Shown here: positions 57,364 to 64,000 of the stretch, piece after piece | Layout of the letters: each line of letters starts with the position of its first letter | Position numbering within the stretch: position 1 is the stretch's first letter | Assembly (NCBI GenBank): GCA_017795005.1 | Contig: CP051242.1 | Coordinates: forward strand, 3,526,119 to 3,590,118 | DNA: 64,000 bases | Direction: 5' to 3' | DNA from: Balneolaceae bacterium | GTDB taxonomy: Bacteria > Bacteroidota > Rhodothermia > Balneolales > Balneolaceae | Program-made: the position numbers and the translations under genes | Notes under the pieces: model-generated | Database searches by the model: none | Told to the model about the DNA's origin: nothing | Seen by the model: only the letters and a program-made list of their open reading frames with translations

Positions 57364-57966
57364 ATGAAAATATTGATAATTGGTGGAAATGGAACCATTG
57401 GTAAAACAGTAGTTTCTCATTTTAAAAAAACGGATGAAGTTCTGATTGCGGGTAGAACCAGCGGAGATATTCTTGTTAACATTGCTGAAAGCAATTCGAT
57501 TGAGGCGATGTTTAGGGAGACAGGGAATTTAGACGCTATCGTTTGTATCGCCGGAGAAGCAAAATGGTCAAAATTCAATGAATTAACAGAAGAAGATTAT
57601 TATATCGGCATTAAAAGTAAATTGATGGGACAAGTTAATGTTGTACGAATTGGTTTAAACTATTTAAACCAATATGGCTCTATTACTCTCACAACGGGTA
57701 TTTTAGCAGACGACCCGGTTGTCAAAACTGCAAGCGCATCTATGGTGAATGGAGGGATACACAGCTTTGTATCAGCTGTTGCCCTCGAAGTAGATAATGG
57801 GAATAGAATTAATGTTGTTTCATCAGGTATGGTAGAAGATGCCTACGATAAGTATAAAGATTACTTTCCCGGACATAATCCAATCTCTATGAAAAAAGTG
57901 ATTAATGGATATGTAAGAAGTGTAAAAGGAAAAGGGAATGGAGAAATAATTAGAATTTACAATTGA
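57364..57966 (+). CDS. Short-chain dehydrogenase-like protein lacking the usual Tyr-Lys pair
   Basis: A 200-residue Rossmann protein: GGNGTIGKTV nucleotide motif, then AGRTSGDI and CIAGEAKW. At the active-site segment the usual Tyr-X3-Lys is replaced by TASASMVNG, so the normal SDR dyad is missing. Small SDR-like proteins of this kind are common, but their reactions are poorly known. It follows the FAD monooxygenase by 42 bp on the same strand and may belong to the polyketide cluster, or may simply be a neighbour. Confidence 0.8.
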   Translation: MKILIIGGNGTIGKTVVSHFKKTDEVLIAGRTSGDILVNIAESNSIEAMFRETGNLDAIVCIAGEAKWSKFNELTEEDYYIGIKSKLMGQVNVVRIGLNYLNQYGSITLTTGILADDPVVKTASASMVNGGIHSFVSAVALEVDNGNRINVVSSGMVEDAYDKYKDYFPGHNPISMKKVINGYVRSVKGKGNGEIIRIYN

Positions 57967-58031
57967 TAAAAGAAAAGGAGTTGGATTGAATTAAATCTCA
58001 CCTTCTTGAGTTACATTTAAAATTACCTGCC

Positions 58032-58691
58032 ATGCCAGAAAAAATATACACCTACGAATCCGAAGAAATTAAAGTAACCTGGGACAAGGTTAAATGTATC
58101 CATGCTGAAAAGTGTGTACATGGTTTGCCTGGTGTATTCAATATTGATGAAAATCCTTGGATTCAACCCGGTAAAGCAACAGCCGATGAAGTTGTAAAAG
58201 TAATTGAAAGATGTCCTACTGGCGCCTTGCAATACACCTGTAAAGATGGGGGCAAAAACGAATCTATCCCAACTGAAAATGAACTTCATTTAGTACAAGA
58301 TGGTCCCGTTTACCTGAAAGGTAATCTGCATATCAAAAATCTGGATGGTGAGACTATCGCCAGGGAAACCAGGGCAGCTTTTTGCAGATGTGGAAAGTCA
58401 TCCAATAAACCATTTTGCGACAACTCCCATATTGATGCCGGATTTAAGGCCGGAACAGATTATAATCCTGAACGATTACTCATCGAAGAAACTGATGATA
58501 CAGGAGGGGAATTATCCGTGACCGTATTTCCAAACGCTCCTTTTGTACTTGAAGGGAATTACACCTTACATGGATCTGATCAAGTGGTATCAACCAAAAA
58601 GAAAATGAGTTTCTGTCGTTGTGGAGCCTCTTCCAACAAACCATTTTGTGATGGAACTCATAAAAAGGTTGGGTTTAATTCAGAAGAGTAA
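58032..58691 (+). CDS. Fe-S protein with Fer4_19 and two CDGSH domains
   Basis: A 219-residue protein with three predicted clusters. The N-terminal divergent ferredoxin domain (about 8-75) has cysteines in KCIHAEKCVHG and RCPTGAL. Two CDGSH (mitoNEET-like) motifs follow: FCRCGKSSNKPFCDNSH near residue 118 and FCRCGASSNKPFCDGTH near 196. The first has Asn in place of the CDGSH Gly, while the ligands C-C-C-H are intact. Such proteins are implicated in electron transfer or redox sensing; the role is unknown. It is cytosolic, with no signal. It might supply electrons to the nearby oxidases, but that is conjecture. Confidence 0.9.
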   Translation: MPEKIYTYESEEIKVTWDKVKCIHAEKCVHGLPGVFNIDENPWIQPGKATADEVVKVIERCPTGALQYTCKDGGKNESIPTENELHLVQDGPVYLKGNLHIKNLDGETIARETRAAFCRCGKSSNKPFCDNSHIDAGFKAGTDYNPERLLIEETDDTGGELSVTVFPNAPFVLEGNYTLHGSDQVVSTKKKMSFCRCGASSNKPFCDGTHKKVGFNSEE

Positions 58692-58692
58692 A

Positions 58693-58720
58693 TTGGACTT
58701 ACTCATTTTCTTGATATAAA
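58693..58720 (+). promoter_or_regulatory. Weak candidate promoter before the 58786 gene
   Basis: TTGGAC, a 16-base spacer and TATAAA, 65 bp before the ATG. The -35 match is poor and the region is AT-rich, so this is tentative. Confidence 0.3.
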
Positions 58721-58785
58721 AAAATTGAAACTATCCTCCCTGATCCAAGTAAAGGTCGCTGCTCTTCAATTAGAAATAGACAAAT

Positions 58786-59316
58786 ATGAATTCAGATTTT
58801 TTAAAGAAAAGGAAAGTATTACTTACTCTTCTTTCAGTGTTTTTAGTTCTCCTTCATTTACTAGTCGAATATTTTCAAGGAGGTATAGTAACTCATTATT
58901 TCTTGCAAAGTGGAAGTTTGCCTGGAATCTCAAATTGGTGGGGATTAATCTCCTTCCCTTTGACCACTTGGGTTGTACTGACACGTATTGAAAAAAGAAA
59001 ACCTTCTTCTTCAAAAAGGGAGAACCTGGTCATACTTTATCGTTTTATAAGTGGCGTTCTTTTTGGGGTTTTAGTTTCCTATCTCTTTACAATTGACTCC
59101 GGGTTCCTTGATTATCTAATGCTTGGGTTATTTGTACTTTCCTTTTTTATTCCTCTGTACTTTGGTGAATATCTTATCGGTTATACTCTTGGAGGTATGT
59201 ATGTATTCGGAGCTAACATACTTATTATTGGTGGCTCGATACTTATTCTAATCCTATTTACACTATATAGCATTCCCAGATTCATTTATAAACTATTTCG
59301 GAAAAAGGTTAACTGA
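58786..59316 (+). CDS. Small polytopic membrane protein, function unknown
   Basis: A 176-residue protein with about five hydrophobic segments (near 10-28, 44-62, 82-102, 108-125, 133-160) and basic termini (FLKKRKVLL at the start, LFRKKVN at the end). I recognise no family. It converges with the SLC13 transporter gene with a 12-bp gap. The overlapping frame at 58725-58991 has poor coding character and was not kept. Confidence 0.65.
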   Translation: MNSDFLKKRKVLLTLLSVFLVLLHLLVEYFQGGIVTHYFLQSGSLPGISNWWGLISFPLTTWVVLTRIEKRKPSSSKRENLVILYRFISGVLFGVLVSYLFTIDSGFLDYLMLGLFVLSFFIPLYFGEYLIGYTLGGMYVFGANILIIGGSILILILFTLYSIPRFIYKLFRKKVN

Positions 59317-59328
59317 ATTTTAACAGCC

Positions 59329-60750
59329 TTAAAAAAATATTCCCTGAAAAATATAGCTGTAAACAGTAATTATCAGAATACAAGTGATGTTCAGAATAAT
59401 TCCAACCCGCGCCATCTGGTTCATATTGATATAGCCACTTGAAAATACAATCGCATTGGGCGGTGTGGAAATGGGAAACATAAATGCACAACTGGCACCA
59501 ATAGTAAGCGGAATAGCTAATTGAAGTTCACTGAATCCAAAGTTTTGAGCTATCACAAATGAAACGGGTATAAATACTGCTACTAATGCTACGTTGCTCA
59601 TCACTTCGGTTAAAAAAACAGCAAACGCACATACAACGAGTATTACCAAAATTGGACTCGGAGCCACACTTGAGCTGATCCAATCCCCTAACAACCCAAC
59701 AACATTTGTTACCTCTAGTCCCTTTGCCAATGAAATACCTCCTCCAAAAAGAAGTAATATATCCCAGGGTAGTTTTTTGGTGTCTTTCCAAACCAGAAGA
59801 GGCTGTGACTTTTTAGCTGAGGGCCAGATAAAGAGGAGAATTGAGGCGAAAATTGCAATAATGGTATCATTCAATCCGTCCAAAAAAGGAATTTTTGTAA
59901 GCTGGGTCCGAAAAATCCATAGCAAGGCGGTGACTATTAATATGATCAATACATTTCGCTCACTTTTATCCAAAGTGCCAAGCGACTTAAGCTCCCCGGA
60001 TATTAACTTTCCTACCCCTTCAAGTTTCTTTATCCGAACAGGAAATACCAGTTTTGTATTGATCAAATAAACAGAAGTGAAAAGAATCACTACCAATGGA
60101 AAAGCAAATATCAACCATTCTGAAAAACCAAGAGGTTCTAACCCGCTCTCATCAACAATACTTGCCAAAACAAGATTTGGAGGAGTTCCAATTAAAGTCG
60201 TGATACCGCCGATATTTGCAGCATATGCGATACCAAGCATCATTGTTAAAGCAAAATGTTTTGCCCCGACTCCATCCTCCATTTTATCTTTCAAAAGTGC
60301 AACCACCGACATACCAATGGGAAGCATCATCACCGTTGTTGCTGTATTACTAATCCACATTGAAAGCAAAGACGTAGCCAGCATACATCCTAATATCACT
60401 CTTGAAGGTTTTTCTCCTGCAAGGCTCATAATGTTTAAGGCAATTCTTTTATGAAGTCCCCATTTCTCAATAGCCAAACCAAGTACAAATCCTCCAAAAA
60501 AGAGATAAATGACAGGATTTGCATAGTTGATGGTTGTATCCCGGAGCTCCATAATACCTGTCATTGGAAATAAAATTATGGGCAAAAGAGCTGTTACGGC
60601 AATAGGAACAACCTCGGTAATCCACCAACTCAGCATCCAGAGCACAATGCCAATCATGATTGCCTGGTCATTTTCAAATCCACCTATTGATGCGCTTAAA
60701 AATAGAAGCGCCGGACCGGCTAATAATTTAAATATTCGGTTTAACTCCAT
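59329..60750 (-). CDS. SLC13/DASS-family anion (dicarboxylate/sulfate) transporter
   Basis: A 473-residue inner-membrane transporter with about 11 helices. Both DASS substrate/Na+ clamshell motifs are visible: WISNTATTVMMLPIG in the first half and EVMSNVALVAVFIPV in the second, followed by SCAFMFPISTPPNAIVFSSG in parts. Members import C4-dicarboxylates, citrate, sulfate or phosphate, usually with Na+. The SNT/SNV motifs favour a carboxylate. It lies 45 bp downstream of a GAF histidine kinase gene and near aconitase, which fits use of TCA intermediates. Confidence 0.92.
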   Translation of the reverse strand: MELNRIFKLLAGPALLFLSASIGGFENDQAIMIGIVLWMLSWWITEVVPIAVTALLPIILFPMTGIMELRDTTINYANPVIYLFFGGFVLGLAIEKWGLHKRIALNIMSLAGEKPSRVILGCMLATSLLSMWISNTATTVMMLPIGMSVVALLKDKMEDGVGAKHFALTMMLGIAYAANIGGITTLIGTPPNLVLASIVDESGLEPLGFSEWLIFAFPLVVILFTSVYLINTKLVFPVRIKKLEGVGKLISGELKSLGTLDKSERNVLIILIVTALLWIFRTQLTKIPFLDGLNDTIIAIFASILLFIWPSAKKSQPLLVWKDTKKLPWDILLLFGGGISLAKGLEVTNVVGLLGDWISSSVAPSPILVILVVCAFAVFLTEVMSNVALVAVFIPVSFVIAQNFGFSELQLAIPLTIGASCAFMFPISTPPNAIVFSSGYINMNQMARVGIILNITCILIITVYSYIFQGIFF

Positions 60751-60795
60751 CCTGTGGAAAGTAGGAAATTCAAACCAAAAGTCAGGGAATTCTAA

Positions 60796-61929
60796 TCAGA
60801 TATAAAACAGAATAGTAAAAGTAGTTCCGCCTTCGTCGTTTTGGCGCTGGGTAAGCGTAGCATCCAGTTTAACTGCCAGTGTCTTTATGATCACTGTTGC
60901 CAAAGAATCTTCTTCACTTCCATCCAAACTGGATTTAAGCCCGGTTCCATCATCTGAGATGCTAATAACAACACAGTTTTGCTCATCTTTTTTTATGGCT
61001 AAGGTAATTTTACCATAGGATGTGAGAATGAACGCATCCCTATACATATTTACCAAAACCTCATTTACAATTAAGCCAACGGTAAGGGCTATACTTGCTT
61101 TAAGAGCAATTTTGTCCATATCTAAAAGCAGACTAATCTCTTTTTCTTCGTCTTCAAATATTTCAGATACAGTAGAAGTCATTCTGCCCAGATAAAGTCC
61201 CAGATCTAAATATTCAAACTCATCCTGATTATAAAGTATATGATGTGCGTTGGAAATGGCTTCAATTCTGGAACCTGTTGCTTTTAGGATAAAACTTGAT
61301 GTCTCATCATCAATGGTAGGCACTTCTAACTGAATGAGTGCATTTATAGCAGCCAGGTTACTTTTTAAACCCTGATGAACTTCTTTGAGTTTAGACTCTT
61401 TGTCTTTGATTTGCTTTTTGAGGTCATCAACTTCTTTAACCTTTTCGATAGAAAGAGCTACGTGACCGGCAAGAGTCTCAAAAACGGGAATTTCTTCTTT
61501 AGAAAACTCTTTCCCGTTCATTTTATTCAAAACCTGAATAACACCTATTGCCTCCTTCTTTGAATTCAGAAGTGGAACACACATGATACTTTTTGTTTTA
61601 AAATCTGAACTCAGTTCACCCCAAAAAATATCTGATTCCTTTAACGTATTTGAAAAGAATGGCTCTTTCGTTTTTAAAACGTGTCCCGCAACTCCCTTGT
61701 CTCTTGGAATACTCATTCCTTTAATTTTATCCTTAATCGGACCCGTTGGGACGCTTACGTGCAGTTCTCCAGTAACATCATCAATAAGCATAAGTGAACT
61801 TGCTTCAGCTTCCATCACCTGGCATGCAGAATTCATACACTTCAGTAATAGTGATTTTAGCTCCATCGTACGATTGATGCCTTCAATCGCATGAAGTAGT
61901 AGCTGCATATGTTTATAGTTTTCCGCCAT
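60796..61929 (-). CDS. Cytosolic GAF-domain histidine kinase (HisKA_2-like)
   Basis: A 377-residue soluble kinase. An N-terminal GAF domain (about 20-165, with VCQVMEAEASSLMLID-like core and IMCVPLLNSKKEAIGVIQVLN in parts) is linked by a coiled coil (about 165-190) to a HisKA_2-type dimerisation region with probable acceptor His in KEVHQGLKSNLAAINAL, then a HATPase with NEVLVNMYRDAF (N box) and SDDGTGL (G1). The His region differs from the classical HHRVKNNL, with Gln-Gly after the His. No response regulator is adjacent. It lies between aconitase and the SLC13 transporter. Confidence 0.88.
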   Translation of the reverse strand: MAENYKHMQLLLHAIEGINRTMELKSLLLKCMNSACQVMEAEASSLMLIDDVTGELHVSVPTGPIKDKIKGMSIPRDKGVAGHVLKTKEPFFSNTLKESDIFWGELSSDFKTKSIMCVPLLNSKKEAIGVIQVLNKMNGKEFSKEEIPVFETLAGHVALSIEKVKEVDDLKKQIKDKESKLKEVHQGLKSNLAAINALIQLEVPTIDDETSSFILKATGSRIEAISNAHHILYNQDEFEYLDLGLYLGRMTSTVSEIFEDEEKEISLLLDMDKIALKASIALTVGLIVNEVLVNMYRDAFILTSYGKITLAIKKDEQNCVVISISDDGTGLKSSLDGSEEDSLATVIIKTLAVKLDATLTQRQNDEGGTTFTILFYI

Positions 61930-61984
61930 TCAAAAAGTTAGGTCGTTAGAAAAAATGAGGATTGAAGATGGGGCTTCCCACTCA

Positions 61985-62019
61985 GAAAAACAAAAACCCC
62001 GACCTGTAAAGACCGGGGC
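61985..62019 (-). terminator. Intrinsic terminator of the aconitase gene
   Basis: On the minus strand a CCCCG/CGGGG stem with a 12-base loop is followed by TTTTTGTTTTT. It lies 14-48 bp after the aconitase stop codon. Confidence 0.85.
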
Positions 62020-62032
62020 TAACTTTAATTAC

Positions 62033-64000
62033 CTAGGATTTGCTCTTTTTAAGGTAGTCTAGTAACACAGTATGAAGGATACCTCCGTTTCTGTAGTAAT
62101 CTACTTCAACAGGAGTATCAATACGGCTATTAGTAGTAAAATTGATTTCTTCTGCGCCATCCTTAACTGCGGTTACTTCAACTTCTCCACGTGCTTTGAT
62201 GTCGTCACTTAAATGAATGGTAAATGTTTCTGAACCATCAAGTCCAAGAGATTCAGGTGTTTCACCTTCTTTAAATTGTAGAGGAAGCACGCCCATTTGA
62301 ACCAGATTAGATCGGTGAATACGCTCATAAGATTCCGCAATAACTGCCTTAACACCAAGCAAGTTGGTTCCTTTTGCAGCCCAATCGCGTGAAGATCCGG
62401 TTCCATATTGGTTCCCGGCAATAGCAATTAAAGGAGTATTTGTTTCTTTATACTTCAGTGAAGCATCATAGATCGTAGTAACCTCACCGGTTGGGTGATA
62501 TTTAGTAAATCCACCCTCTGTACCCGGAGCAAGTTGGTTTTTGAAACGAACGTTAGCAAAAGTACCACGAGTCATTACACGGTCGTTACCACGACGCGAA
62601 CCATATGAGTTGAAATCTTTCTTAGCAACTCCATGCTCTTTCAGATAAACACCGGCAGGAGCGTCCTCTTTAATATTTCCGGCAGGTGAAATATGATCGG
62701 TGGTGATGGAATCTCCCACTTTCACCAATACTTTCGCACCTTCAATCGATTTAATAGGCTGAGATTTTTCACTCATATTCATAAAGAACGGAGGCTCCTG
62801 TATATAAGTGGATTCCTCATCCCAGTTAAACAGATCTCCACCTGAAACTGGAATTGCTTCCCAGGTTGGTGATTCAAAAATATCTTCGTACATCTTATCA
62901 AAAAGATCCGGACGAATAGCATTATCTAAATGCTCTGCAATTTCTTCGGTAGTTGGCCAGATATCTTTCAGGTACACATCATTACCATCCTGGTCCTGAC
63001 CAAGAGGATCATTATTTAAATCAATGTGAACTGTTCCTGCAAGCGCATAAGCTACAACCAACGGAGGTGAAGCCAGGAAGTTTGCTTTTACCCATGGATG
63101 AATTCTACCTTCAAAGTTTCTGTTTCCGGAAAGAACACCGGCCGCAATCAAATCCCCTTCTTTGATAGCGCGCTCAACCGGTTCAGGAAGTGGGCCCGAG
63201 TTACCGATACATGTTGTACAACCGTATCCAACCAAATTGAATCCAAGCTGATCCATATACTCTGTTAAACCAGCTTCATTCAGGTATTCTGTTACAACTC
63301 TGGATCCAGGAGCAAGTGACGTTTTTACATAAGCCGGAACTTTCAATCCTTTTTCCACAGCTTTCTTGGCAACTATTCCTGCACCTAACATTACACTCGG
63401 GTTTGATGTATTGGTACAACTGGTTATAGCAGCGATCACTACATCACCATGAGTCATCTCTATTTCCTGACCATTTTTGTAAAGCCCTTTGTTAGACAAT
63501 CTTTCCTGCGCAAGATTGAAGCCCATGGTTGGATTATCACTAGTTAAAGAATTTTCGAATGCAGGCTTCATATTTGTAAGCGTGATTCGATCGTGTGGAA
63601 GCTTTGGTCCTGCAAGAGAAGTTTCTACCGTACCAAGATTTAACTCTAATGTGGAAGTGAACTCCGGATCCGGCGTATTATCTGTTCTGAATAAGCCCTG
63701 TGCTTTGGTATAATTTTCAACCAATTTCACCAGTTCTTCAGAACGACCTGTTCTTCGCATGTATCTTAAGGACTCATCATCAATCGGGAAGAATCCCATG
63801 GTAGCTCCGTATTCAGGAGCCATGTTTGCGATAGTTGCACGATCAGGTAAGCTCATGTTACTGATTCCGTCACCATAGAACTCAACAAACTTTCCTACTA
63901 CTTTATGCTTTCTGAGCATTTGAGTAACAGTAAGAGTCAAATCGGTAGCAGTTACCCCTTCACGAAGTTTACCAGTTAATTTCATTCCAACAACTTCAGG
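62033..64000 (-). CDS. acnA: Aconitate hydratase A, C-terminal part (start outside window)
   Basis: The frame is open to the window edge; the ATG at 63985 is internal ([10 protein letters not shown]), so the gene begins beyond 64000. About 655 residues are visible of a family length of about 900. The 4Fe-4S cysteines are present: one in [12 protein letters not shown] and two in [12 protein letters not shown]. The swivelling domain has [10 protein letters not shown] with its catalytic Ser/Arg. It interconverts citrate and isocitrate in the TCA cycle. It ends in a clear terminator. Confidence 0.96.
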   Translation of the reverse strand, partial: PEVVGMKLTGKLREGVTATDLTLTVTQMLRKHKVVGKFVEFYGDGISNMSLPDRATIANMAPEYGATMGFFPIDDESLRYMRRTGRSEELVKLVENYTKAQGLFRTDNTPDPEFTSTLELNLGTVETSLAGPKLPHDRITLTNMKPAFENSLTSDNPTMGFNLAQERLSNKGLYKNGQEIEMTHGDVVIAAITSCTNTSNPSVMLGAGIVAKKAVEKGLKVPAYVKTSLAPGSRVVTEYLNEAGLTEYMDQLGFNLVGYGCTTCIGNSGPLPEPVERAIKEGDLIAAGVLSGNRNFEGRIHPWVKANFLASPPLVVAYALAGTVHIDLNNDPLGQDQDGNDVYLKDIWPTTEEIAEHLDNAIRPDLFDKMYEDIFESPTWEAIPVSGGDLFNWDEESTYIQEPPFFMNMSEKSQPIKSIEGAKVLVKVGDSITTDHISPAGNIKEDAPAGVYLKEHGVAKKDFNSYGSRRGNDRVMTRGTFANVRFKNQLAPGTEGGFTKYHPTGEVTTIYDASLKYKETNTPLIAIAGNQYGTGSSRDWAAKGTNLLGVKAVIAESYERIHRSNLVQMGVLPLQFKEGETPESLGLDGSETFTIHLSDDIKARGEVEVTAVKDGAEEINFTTNSRIDTPVEVDYYRNGGILHTVLLDYLKKSKS

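Noticed and set aside
58725-58991. 88-codon plus-strand frame overlapping the start of the 58786 membrane protein
   Set aside because: It starts at TTG without a ribosome site, and the competing frame has well-formed membrane helices and an ATG.
59594-60070. 158-codon plus-strand frame opposite the SLC13 gene
   Set aside because: Antisense to a well-supported transporter; no independent coding signal.

Overview
The window looks like a chromosomal segment of a marine-type Balneolota/Rhodothermota bacterium (FCB group, most likely Balneolaceae). The evidence is low-to-moderate GC, type IX secretion (T9SS) sorting tails and a PorV/PorQ-family protein, TonB-dependent receptors of Bacteroidota style, many outer-membrane lipoproteins, a carotenoid desaturase, and a conserved block tRNA-Thr/Tyr/Gly/Thr-tuf-tRNA-Trp-secE-nusG-rplK-rplA-rplJ-rplL-rpoB-rpoC. 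Genus is not determinable without a search. There is no prophage, CRISPR array, insertion sequence or rRNA.

Layout. 1-5.6 kb: 3' end of a sensor histidine kinase, RlpA lipoprotein, CrtI-like phytoene desaturase, gamma-glutamyltransferase and a convergent transaldolase-like aldolase. 5.7-13.8 kb: an RND efflux operon with one lipoprotein adaptor and two different permeases, then a YtxH protein. 13.8-26.7 kb: the most distinctive region. A divergent LacI-type regulator faces a minus-strand operon encoding a secreted carbohydrate-binding protein with a T9SS tail, a TonB-dependent receptor, a 1160-residue T9SS-tailed surface protein, a PorV/PorQ homologue and a parvulin-type foldase. Two AGCGCT operators lie in the divergent promoter region and two strong hairpins punctuate the operon. 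26.7-30.4 kb: a membrane-anchored SGNH hydrolase with TPRs, and an exported PLP enzyme overlapping an exported lipoprotein RidA. 30.4-43.5 kb: the transcription/translation block. rpoB and rpoC both use TTG start codons, and the rpoB ribosome binding site lies in a hairpin. 43.5-46.4 kb: DedA, IspF, IspD and QueA. 46.5-59.3 kb, plus strand: a small exported protein, a LytR_C protein, RsfS, a 2-hydroxyacid dehydrogenase, a very large multi-sensor histidine kinase, a MATE exporter, then a type III polyketide synthase/methyltransferase/FAD-hydroxylase cluster with an SDR-like protein and a three-cluster Fe-S (Fer4_19 + 2 CDGSH) protein. 59.3-64 kb, minus strand: an SLC13 carboxylate transporter, a GAF histidine kinase and the C-terminal two thirds of aconitase.

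How the genes work together. The LacI-T9SS operon reads as a regulated glycan-capture and import system: a surface binder, an outer-membrane import channel, a large surface partner, a dedicated T9SS shuttle homologue and a periplasmic foldase, but no hydrolase and no SusD. It resembles a polysaccharide-utilisation locus built from a different parts list. The PKS cluster matches the gene set of phenolic-lipid (alkylresorcinol/quinone) pathways. The rest is core housekeeping, envelope maintenance and efflux. All functional statements are read from sequence motifs and family knowledge; no database search was run.
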